A stretch of DNA of 7,945 nucleotides, taken from DASTHG01 sp041498155 (lineage in GTDB: Bacteria > Gemmatimonadota > Gemmatimonadetes > Gemmatimonadales > GWC2-71-9). A program made the translations under genes and the position numbers. Within the stretch, counting starts at the first letter, position 1. Each line of letters begins with the position of its first letter. Location: contig JBGQHV010000156.1 of assembly GCA_041498155.1 (NCBI GenBank), positions 1 through 7,945 on the forward strand, in the 5' to 3' direction. Below are positions 1 through 4,671 of this stretch, piece after piece. Under the pieces are notes generated by a model that saw nothing but the letters and a program-made list of their open reading frames with translations, was not told where the DNA came from and made no database searches.

Positions 1-1
1 G

Positions 2-247
2 GTCGTCGTACCCGAGGACGCGCTCGTCCCGGTGCAGGGCGCGAACTTCGTCTGGGTGGTGACGGAGGGGAAGGCCAATCGGCGCCAGGTCGGGATCGGG
101 GTGCGCACGCCCGGGTTCGTGGAAATCGCGAGCGGCGTGGACGCCGGCGAGCAGGTCGTGGTGGGTGGGCTGGAGCTGCTGTTCCCGGGCGCCCCGGTGA
201 TGGCGCGAGTCGTGGACCGCACGCCGCAGGTGGCCGGAGAGCGGTGA
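2..247 (+). CDS. RND efflux periplasmic adaptor (HlyD/MFP family), C-terminal fragment
   Basis: Only the last 81 residues are present; the gene begins upstream of the window and ends at the TGA at 245-247. The fragment opens with VVVPEDALVPVQG and continues through FVWVVTEGKANRR, then VEIASGVDAGEQVVVGG and LLFPGAPV. This is the usual end of a membrane fusion protein: the last strand of the beta-barrel domain followed by the membrane-proximal domain, where 'VP..AL', 'V.DGKA..R.V..G' and 'SGL..GD.VV..G' recur. Such proteins link an inner-membrane RND or ABC pump to an outer-membrane channel in the periplasm. Substrate cannot be told from this piece, and the hairpin and lipoyl domains are not visible. 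The next gene starts inside its stop codon (GTGA), so the two are probably co-transcribed, although a deacetylase is not a usual pump partner. Family call is fairly sure; RND versus ABC type is open. Confidence 0.8.
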   Translation, partial: VVVPEDALVPVQGANFVWVVTEGKANRRQVGIGVRTPGFVEIASGVDAGEQVVVGGLELLFPGAPVMARVVDRTPQVAGER

Positions 248-1212
248 CGCGCGCCGCGGCGCTCATCGCCGGACTGAGTCTCGGCTGCGCCGCAGCGGGT
301 GGGCACACGCCTGGCCCCGTACCACCGGCGGCGACGGCGTCGGTTCCGTTGGAGGTGCGCCTCGGCTATCCCGCCGGCTCGAGGCTCCTCATCCTGCATT
401 TCGACGATCTTGGGGTCGCCGGGCCGGAGAACCGCAGCGCCTGGGCGGCGCGGGATTCCGGACTCGTGATTTCCGCCAGCGTTATCGTGCCGGGACCGAA
501 GTTCCAGGAGGTGGCCGCCTACGCGCGCGCCCATCCGGAGTTCGATCTGGGCGTCCACTTGGCGCTCACCAGCGAGTGGCCCGGCTACCGCTGGGGACCG
601 ATCGCGACGCGTGCAGGTGTCCCCACATTGCTCGACGCCGACTCCCTGCTGCGCCGCGCGTGGACCGATACGACGGCCGTGCGCTGGCAGGATGTGGAGC
701 AGGAGCTGCGGGCGCAGGTCGCCGCGGCGCGCGCGGCGGGCATCCGGCCCAGTCACCTGGACGTGCACGAGTACGTGCTGTTCACGCGTGGCCCGGTGCT
801 GTTCGAGATCTTGCGCCGGGTGGCGCAGGACGCCGGCGTGCCGTTTCTGAGCGCGCGGGAATGGATCGCCGGACGGGAGCCGATGCGGCAGCTGCCGGCG
901 GGTCCGCTCCAGCTGGCCCGTGTCGTGGCGATCGCGCCCGACGTGCCCCCGGCGGAGTGGGGCGCGTTCTACGACGCCCAGGTCCGGGCGCTGCCGCCGG
1001 GCGTGTCGGAGCTGATCGTCCACCCCGCCGCGGACTCGACCGCCATGAAGGCGCTGACGCGCGATCGGGTGAACTGGGGCGCCGCCTGGCGCGCCCGCGA
1101 CTGGGCGTTCGTGGCGAATCCGCGATTCCGCCGGCTGCTCGCCGCAGAGCGCGTGCACCTCGTCACCTGGCGACAGATCGATTCCGTGCTGAGCGGCACC
1201 CCTTTGCGATGA
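244..1212 (+). CDS. Exported YdjC/ChbG-HpnK-type carbohydrate deacetylase
   Basis: A 322-residue protein matching the YdjC/ChbG/HpnK fold, which removes acetyl groups from N-acetylated sugars using a divalent metal. Family landmarks occur in order: HFDDLG at 52-57 (usually NADDFG; D54/D55 are the acidic pair), DLGVHLALTSEW at 101-112 with candidate ligand H105, SHLDVHEY at 170-177 with H171 and H175, and a late VHP at 259-261. The N-terminus (residues 4-20, AAALIAGLSLGCAAAGG) looks like a signal peptide with a possible but imperfect lipobox ending at C15, so the enzyme is probably exported and perhaps lipidated. ChbG of E. coli is cytoplasmic, so an exported form likely acts on a different, extracytoplasmic substrate. 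The GTG start is chosen for the signal peptide and a GGAG at 236-239. It overlaps the adaptor gene by 4 nt. Substrate is unknown. Confidence 0.8.
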   Translation: MTRAAALIAGLSLGCAAAGGHTPGPVPPAATASVPLEVRLGYPAGSRLLILHFDDLGVAGPENRSAWAARDSGLVISASVIVPGPKFQEVAAYARAHPEFDLGVHLALTSEWPGYRWGPIATRAGVPTLLDADSLLRRAWTDTTAVRWQDVEQELRAQVAAARAAGIRPSHLDVHEYVLFTRGPVLFEILRRVAQDAGVPFLSAREWIAGREPMRQLPAGPLQLARVVAIAPDVPPAEWGAFYDAQVRALPPGVSELIVHPAADSTAMKALTRDRVNWGAAWRARDWAFVANPRFRRLLAAERVHLVTWRQIDSVLSGTPLR

Positions 1213-1225
1213 AGGAGCAGGCGAC

Positions 1226-1750
1226 ATGACCAGCTGTGTGATTCCCCGACCCGCCGCGGACGAGCACGCACCCTACTATGGGACGTACATCGTCAAGGTC
1301 CCCGAGGGTGACCTGTGCCGGATTCTCACCGATCAGCTCGCCGAAACCCTCGCCCTGATCCGGTCGATTCCGGAGGCCCGGGGCACGCACCGCTACGCGC
1401 CGGGGAAGTGGAGCATCAAGGAGGTGATCGGCCACGTGTGCGACAGCGAGCGCATCTTCAGCTATCGGGCGTTGCGCATCGCCCGGGGTGATGCCACGCC
1501 GCTCCCGGGGTTCGAGCAGGATGACTACGTCCCCACGGGCCGATTCGACCAGCGCACCCTCGCCGATCTGAGCGAGGAGCTGGCGGCGGTCCGCCAGGCG
1601 TCGCTCCAGCTGTTCCGGCACCTCGACCCCGAGGCGCTGGAGCGCCGTGGTACGGCGAGCGGTAATCCGATCACGCCGCGCGCGCTCGCGTACATCGTCG
1701 CGGGGCACGAGCGCCACCACGTGGAGATCTTGAAGGCGAAGTATCTCTAG
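1226..1750 (+). CDS. DinB-family putative metal-dependent protein
   Basis: A 174-residue protein with the DinB/YfiT four-helix-bundle pattern. The expected three-histidine metal site can be read: H70 in KWSIKEVIGHVCDSE (61-75), and H161 and H165 in GHERHHVEI (160-168), the HxxxH of the last helix. The 'GKWS..EV..H..D.E' segment is the most typical stretch of the family. Members include thiol transferases (bacillithiol or mycothiol type) and many proteins of unknown reaction, so no substrate is assigned. No signal peptide or membrane segment is seen; it should be cytoplasmic. The ATG start is supported by AAGGAG at 1212-1217, 8 nt upstream and overlapping the stop of the preceding deacetylase gene, which points to coupled expression. 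The next gene starts 1 nt after its stop. Family assignment is secure; function is open. Confidence 0.88.
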   Translation: MTSCVIPRPAADEHAPYYGTYIVKVPEGDLCRILTDQLAETLALIRSIPEARGTHRYAPGKWSIKEVIGHVCDSERIFSYRALRIARGDATPLPGFEQDDYVPTGRFDQRTLADLSEELAAVRQASLQLFRHLDPEALERRGTASGNPITPRALAYIVAGHERHHVEILKAKYL

Positions 1751-1751
1751 C

Positions 1752-2627
1752 GTGGCCACGCGCTCCCTGGGCCCGGATGCCCCCGCGGTGTCGGCCGTCG
1801 GACTCGGCGGCATGCATCTGTCGATCTCCGGGCGCCCCGACGACGCGACCGGCGTCGGCGTCATCCGGGCGGCGCTCGAGCACGGCGTCACCCTGATCGA
1901 CACCGCCGACGTGTATTGCCTCGACGACGGCGAGCTGGGCCACAACGAGCGGCTGGTCGCCGCGGCGCTGCGGGAGTGGGCGGGGGCGCGCGGGCAGGTG
2001 ATCGTCGCGACCAAGGGCGGCATGACCCGACCCGGCGGCCGGTGGGGACGCAATGGCCGCCCCGAGCATCTGCGCCGCGCCTGCGACCGCTCGCTCAAGG
2101 CCCTCGGCGTCGACCGCATCGACCTCTATCAGCTCCACACTCCCGATCCCGAAGTGCCGTTCGCCGAGAGCATCGGCGCGCTCGCCGAGCTGCAGCGCTC
2201 GGGGAAGGTCCGGTGGATCGGTCTCTCGAACGTCTCGGTCGCCGACATCACGGAGGCATCCCGCCTCGTCACCGTCGTCACGGTCCAGAACCGGCTCAAC
2301 CCGTTCTTCCGGGAAGCGCTCGAGAGCGGTGTCGTCGCGCATTGCGAGCGACACGGGATCGGGTTTCTCGCCTACAGCCCCGCGGGCGGTGGGCGGTTGA
2401 ACCTGAAGCTGCCCGCGCACCCGGTGCTCGGACCGATCGCCCGCCGGCACGGCGTCTCCCCGCACGCGATCGTGCTCGCCTGGGTGCTGTCGCAGGGGAC
2501 GACGGTGATCCCCATTCCGAGCGCGCGCACCGTAGGGCACGCCGTGGATTCGCTTACGGCGGCCGGAATAGACCTCAGCCCGGCCGAGCGGGTGGCCATC
2601 GACGGGGCCGAGTTCTCTAGGGCCTGA
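1752..2627 (+). CDS. Aldo/keto reductase
   Basis: A 291-residue cytoplasmic NAD(P)H-dependent oxidoreductase of the aldo/keto reductase TIM-barrel superfamily. The full catalytic tetrad is visible: D50 and Y55 in LIDTADVY (48-55), K88 in VATKGG (85-90) and H129 in LYQLHTPDP (125-133). Further landmarks are GLSN at 157-160, VQNRLNPF at 178-185, AYSP at 207-210 and the cofactor-binding stretch IPIPSART at 253-260. Length is normal for the short, YhdN/general-stress-like class of AKRs. Substrate cannot be predicted. The GTG start follows the DinB stop by a single nucleotide; a loose GAAGGCGAAG lies about 10 nt upstream inside the DinB gene, so translation is probably coupled. The gene ends about 8 nt before the -35 of the next promoter, which closes the upstream operon. 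No catalytic residue is missing. Confidence 0.92.
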   Translation: MATRSLGPDAPAVSAVGLGGMHLSISGRPDDATGVGVIRAALEHGVTLIDTADVYCLDDGELGHNERLVAAALREWAGARGQVIVATKGGMTRPGGRWGRNGRPEHLRRACDRSLKALGVDRIDLYQLHTPDPEVPFAESIGALAELQRSGKVRWIGLSNVSVADITEASRLVTVVTVQNRLNPFFREALESGVVAHCERHGIGFLAYSPAGGGRLNLKLPAHPVLGPIARRHGVSPHAIVLAWVLSQGTTVIPIPSARTVGHAVDSLTAAGIDLSPAERVAIDGAEFSRA

Positions 2628-2634
2628 GAGGGTT

Positions 2635-2663
2635 TTGACTTCGGCGCCCCATGCTGTTAGGGT
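2635..2663 (+). promoter_or_regulatory. Promoter for the cold-shock protein gene (housekeeping sigma, extended -10)
   Basis: A -35 hexamer TTGACT (2635-2640; five of six match TTGACA) is followed after exactly 17 nt by TAGGGT (2658-2663), which fits the TANNNT form of the -10 box. TG at 2655-2656 sits one base before it, giving the extended -10 TGnTAnnnT. Transcription should begin near 2670, leaving a leader of about 105 nt before the csp start codon. It lies in the 147-nt gap after the aldo/keto reductase, just where a new transcription unit is expected. No experiment backs the call; it rests on consensus match, spacing and position. Confidence 0.55.
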
Positions 2664-2676
2664 TCGAGGAGCGACG

Positions 2677-2695
2677 GGCGCGCCTTCTGCGTGCC
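2677..2695 (+). promoter_or_regulatory. csp leader hairpin 1
   Basis: GGCGCGC (2677-2683) pairs with GCGTGCC (2689-2695) as a 7-bp stem including one G·U pair, closed by the 5-nt loop CTTCT. It would form a few nucleotides from the predicted transcript start, a position that often protects mRNA from decay or takes part in temperature-dependent refolding. In such GC-rich DNA a 7-bp stem can arise by chance, so functional weight is modest. Confidence 0.35.
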
Positions 2696-2706
2696 GGCTT
2701 CCAGCG

Positions 2707-2754
2707 AACGGCAAGGCGGGATTCGGCCAGAGCGCCGGTCTCGCCTTCCTCGTT
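2707..2754 (+). promoter_or_regulatory. csp leader hairpin 2, just upstream of the Shine-Dalgarno
   Basis: A long imperfect stem-loop is visible. AACG (2707-2710) pairs with CGTT (2751-2754). After a 2x3 internal loop, AAGGCGGGA (2713-2721) pairs with TCTCGCCTT (2739-2747; 9 bp with one G·U). After a one-base bulge, TCGGC (2723-2727) pairs with GCCGG (2734-2738), closing on the 6-nt loop CAGAGC. The structure ends 7 nt before AAGGAG (2762-2767), leaving the ribosome site in single-stranded, A-rich sequence. The CCTT in its 3' arm (2744-2747) could alternatively pair with AAGG of the Shine-Dalgarno, so a switch between two folds is conceivable. Cold-shock genes in other bacteria have structured, temperature-responsive leaders; this one's behaviour is inferred. 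Confidence 0.5.
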
Positions 2755-2774
2755 AAATCCCAAGGAGTAGGGCC

Positions 2775-2984
2775 ATGCGCATCACCGGCAAGGTGAAGTG
2801 GTTCAACGACAGCAAAGGGTTCGGGTTCATCAGCCGTGAGGACGGGGAGAAGGACTGCTTCGTCCATCATTCCGCGATCCAGGCCACGGGGTTCAAGACA
2901 CTCGCCGAGGGCGATCGCGTCGAGTTTGACGTGGTGCAGGGCGAGAAGGGGCCGGCGGCGCAGAACGTGGTAAAGCTGAGTTGA
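2775..2984 (+). CDS. csp: Cold-shock protein (CspA family, single cold-shock domain)
   Basis: A 69-residue single cold-shock domain, the normal family length. It binds single-stranded RNA/DNA and acts as an RNA chaperone that melts secondary structure; some family members antiterminate transcription. The start GKVKWFNDSKGFGFI carries RNP1 (KGFGFI, 14-19) with the aromatic binding face W9, F10, F16 and F18. RNP2 reads CFVHHS (28-33) where the classic form is VFVHFS, so one aromatic position is histidine (H32). The C-terminal part, GDRVEFDVVQGEKGPAAQNV (46-65), is typical. The ATG has a strong Shine-Dalgarno, AAGGAG (2762-2767), 7 nt upstream, the best in the window, implying high expression. 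It has its own promoter and a structured leader. A terminator hairpin begins 34 nt after its stop, followed by rpsU and infA. Identity is near certain; which paralogue, and whether cold-induced, is not shown. Confidence 0.97.
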   Translation: MRITGKVKWFNDSKGFGFISREDGEKDCFVHHSAIQATGFKTLAEGDRVEFDVVQGEKGPAAQNVVKLS

Positions 2985-3018
2985 GCAGCTCCCCGGCACC
3001 AATTGGTTTTCCGGATGT

Positions 3019-3053
3019 GGGCCATCCCGACCACGCTCGGGGTGGCCCTTTGT
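3019..3053 (+). terminator. Intrinsic terminator or attenuator between csp and rpsU
   Basis: GGGCCATCCCGA (3019-3030) pairs with TCGGGGTGGCCC (3037-3048) as an uninterrupted 12-bp stem with one U·G pair and a 6-nt loop CCACGC. It is followed by TTTGT (3049-3053). The stem is strong but the U-tract is short and broken, so partial read-through is expected. A second, outer pairing exists: CCGGAT (3011-3016) with ATCCGG (3054-3059), which would trap the U-tract inside a larger hairpin in read-through RNA. The start of rpsU lies only 28 nt further on and no convincing promoter fits in between. The element therefore probably sets the ratio of csp to downstream mRNA rather than simply ending a unit. 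Confidence 0.8.
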
Positions 3054-3081
3054 ATCCGGCACCTTCACACGGGCGGCGCAG

Positions 3082-3282
3082 ATGAGCGAGATCGTGATCG
3101 GCGACAACGACCGGCTGGAGTGGGCGCTCAAGGCGTTCCGCCGCAAGGTCCAGAAATCGGGTGTCCTGAAGGAGCTGCGCCAGAAGCGGTTTTACGTGAA
3201 GCCGAGCACCGCCAAGCGTCTCAAGGCGGCGGCCGCACGGCGCCGCAAGGCGGAGCGCCGCCGCGGGAGCCGGGAGCGCTAA
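3082..3282 (+). CDS. rpsU: 30S ribosomal protein S21 (bS21)
   Basis: A 66-residue basic protein with the bS21 pattern: a short N-terminal strand (MSEIVIGDND) then two arginine/lysine-rich helices including LEWALKAFRRKVQKSGVL (12-29), KRFYVKPS (35-42) and a highly basic tail ending ARRRKAERRRGSRER. S21 sits on the small-subunit platform near the 3' end of 16S rRNA and helps mRNA binding during initiation. The ATG gives the expected N-terminus but has no good Shine-Dalgarno (only GGGCGG-like bases nearby), unlike csp. Its stop shares one base with the infA start (TAATG). It lies just downstream of the csp terminator hairpin, so its transcription probably depends on read-through from the csp promoter, or on a promoter I cannot see. 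S21 is associated with low-temperature growth in some cyanobacteria, next to an RNA-binding-protein gene. Confidence 0.96.
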   Translation: MSEIVIGDNDRLEWALKAFRRKVQKSGVLKELRQKRFYVKPSTAKRLKAAAARRRKAERRRGSRER

Positions 3283-3500
3283 TGGCGAAGGAAGAAGCAA
3301 TCGAAGCAGACGGGACCGTGACGGAAGTGCTGCCCAACGCGACGTTCCGCGTTCACCTGCCCAACGGCCATGACGTGCTCGCCACGATGGCGGGCAAGAT
3401 GCGCCGTTTCCGCATCCGGGTTCTCGCCGGCGACCGCGTTACCCTCGCGTTGTCGCCCTACGATCTCACGCGGGGCCGCATCACGTTCCGGCACAAGTGA
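3282..3500 (+). CDS. infA: Translation initiation factor IF-1
   Basis: Exactly 72 residues, the standard IF-1 length, forming one S1-type OB fold that binds the 30S A site during initiation. Typical stretches are MAKEEAIEADGTVTEVLPNA (1-20), TFRVHLPNGH (21-30), AGKMRRFRIRVLAGDRV (37-53) and SPYDLTRGRITFRHK (58-72). A reading frame extends upstream to 3003, but the ATG at 3282 gives the canonical MAKE start and has GGGAG at 3272-3276, so it is chosen. It overlaps rpsU by one base (TAATG) and the next gene by four (GTGA). IF-1 commonly lies in the spc ribosomal-protein operon near secY/adk/map/rpmJ; here it is outside that setting, so this may be a second copy. AGKMR.xRIRVLAGDRV resembles proteobacterial IF-1 forms. 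In E. coli IF-1 rises on cold shock. Confidence 0.96.
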   Translation: MAKEEAIEADGTVTEVLPNATFRVHLPNGHDVLATMAGKMRRFRIRVLAGDRVTLALSPYDLTRGRITFRHK

Positions 3501-3697
3501 ACCGCTCGCAGTTCGCGCTGTCGCGCAAAGGGCTCGTGCTGGGGAGCGGCCCATTGGAGTGCCCCGGGTGTGGTGATCGGCTCGTCTTCGGCGCCGACCG
3601 GCTGGGGCGGACCACGGAGTCGTGCGGGTGCGGCTACTACGCGCTCGTGCGCATGCGGGCCGGCGAAACCGGCGGCCAGGCGGGAGCATCGCGATGA
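3497..3697 (+). CDS. Small CxxC...CxC protein, probable zinc ribbon
   Basis: A 66-residue protein of no family I recognise. It has four cysteines in a zinc-knuckle-like layout: C22 and C25 in ECPGCGD (21-27) and C43 and C45 in SCGCGYYAL (42-50), separated by 17 residues. This looks like a small rubredoxin-type zinc ribbon. The N-terminus is basic (MNRSQFALSRKG), and the tail from 55 on is low in order-promoting residues. No signal peptide or membrane segment is seen. Its GTG start overlaps the infA stop (GTGA, 3497-3500) and its stop overlaps the desaturase start (ATGA, 3694-3697). No clear Shine-Dalgarno precedes it, so translation should depend on ribosomes finishing infA. Exact packing on both sides and the paired cysteines argue it is a real gene. 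A nucleic-acid or ribosome-associated role would suit the neighbours, but nothing in the sequence proves it. Confidence 0.7.
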   Translation: MNRSQFALSRKGLVLGSGPLECPGCGDRLVFGADRLGRTTESCGCGYYALVRMRAGETGGQAGASR

Positions 3698-4671
3698 GTG
3701 AGCGCTGGGATGCACGACTGGCGCCGTTCCGGGGTCCGGACACGGCCCGGAGTGTGTGGCAGCTGGTCAGCACGGCGACGCTGCTGGCGGTGGCCTGGGC
3801 GCTCATGTACTTCAGCCTGCGCGTGAGCTACTGGCTCACGCTGCTGCTCGCCGTGCCTGCGGCGTTCCTCCTGGTGCGGCTCTTCATCGTCCAGCACGAT
3901 TGCGGCCACGGCTCGTTCTTCCGCTCGCCCCGCGTAGCGGACTTCGTGGGCTCGGCGATCGGGGTGCTCACGCTGACCCCCTACCACTACTGGCGCAAAG
4001 CCCATGCGATGCACCACGCGACCTCGGGGAACCTCGAGCACCGCGGGTTCGGGGACATCGACACCCTCACCGTGGAGGAGTACCGCTCCCGCACGCCCTG
4101 GCAGCGGTTCAAGTATCGCGTGTACCGCCACCCGGTGGTGCTGTTCGGCGTCGGCGCCGTGCTGCAGTTCTTCGTGCTGCACCGCTTGCCCACCATCGTG
4201 CCGCGGACCTGGACGCGCGCGCGCTGGAGCATCTTCTGGACCGACGTGGGGATCGCCGCGTTCGTCGTCGGGATGGGCCTGCTGGTCGGGTTCCGGCAAT
4301 TCCTGCTCGTGCATCTCCCGCTCATGACCCTGTCGTGCTCGATCGGTGTGTGGCTGTTCTACATCCAGCACCAGTTCGAGCCGACCTACTGGGAGCACGA
4401 CGAGCAGTGGGCCTATAACGACGCGGCGTTGACCGGCAGCTCGTATTACCGGCTGCCGCGGCTGCTGCAGTGGGCCACCGGCAACATCGGCCTGCACCAC
4501 GTGCACCATCTCAGCGCCCGCATCCCCAACTACCGCCTCCAGGAAGTGCTGGAGTCGATTCCCGAGCTGCAGCGTGTCACGACCCTGACGTTGTGGGAGA
4601 GCTTCCGCTGCGTCCGGCTCGCGCTGTGGGACGAGCGTCAACGGAAGCTGGTGCGCATCCCGCGACGATGA
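3694..4671 (+). CDS. Membrane fatty acid desaturase (DesA-like, di-iron)
   Basis: A 325-residue integral membrane di-iron oxygenase that inserts a double bond into acyl chains. All three histidine boxes are present: HDCGH at 68-72, HAMHH at 104-108 and HHVHH at 268-272. H116 in EHRGFGDIDT and H226 in YIQHQFE are further likely metal or structural histidines. Hydrophobic segments lie near 24-65, 83-97, 147-163, 182-200 and 204-225, fitting a four-helix desaturase with both termini cytoplasmic. The layout matches the acyl-lipid/delta-12 group; position specificity cannot be read. A 24-residue longer reading exists from 3622, but the ATG at 3694 has GGGAG at 3682-3686 and overlaps the preceding stop (ATGA), so it is preferred. 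Desaturases restore membrane fluidity in the cold, which fits csp, rpsU and infA upstream. It overlaps the PLP enzyme gene by 4 nt. Confidence 0.93.
   Translation: MSERWDARLAPFRGPDTARSVWQLVSTATLLAVAWALMYFSLRVSYWLTLLLAVPAAFLLVRLFIVQHDCGHGSFFRSPRVADFVGSAIGVLTLTPYHYWRKAHAMHHATSGNLEHRGFGDIDTLTVEEYRSRTPWQRFKYRVYRHPVVLFGVGAVLQFFVLHRLPTIVPRTWTRARWSIFWTDVGIAAFVVGMGLLVGFRQFLLVHLPLMTLSCSIGVWLFYIQHQFEPTYWEHDEQWAYNDAALTGSSYYRLPRLLQWATGNIGLHHVHHLSARIPNYRLQEVLESIPELQRVTTLTLWESFRCVRLALWDERQRKLVRIPRR

Noticed and set aside
2615..2636. CTCT...AGAG hairpin followed by GGTTTT at the end of the aldo/keto reductase gene
   Set aside because: The stem is only 4 bp with an 8-nt loop and overlaps the -35 element of the csp promoter. 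It is too weak to call a terminator.
1671..3146. 491-codon open frame on the minus strand
   Set aside because: It runs antisense through the aldo/keto reductase, csp and their promoter region. The translation is Arg/Pro/Ala-rich with no recognisable domain. Long antisense frames are expected in DNA this GC-rich.
3003..3281. Upstream extension of the infA frame
   Set aside because: It covers the terminator hairpin and rpsU in another frame. IF-1 is 72 residues starting MAKE, which matches the ATG at 3282.
4470..4667. N-terminal extension of the PLP enzyme frame
   Set aside because: It lies wholly inside the desaturase coding region, and its translation (Pro/Arg/His-rich) does not resemble the family. 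The ATGA overlap at 4668 is the natural start.
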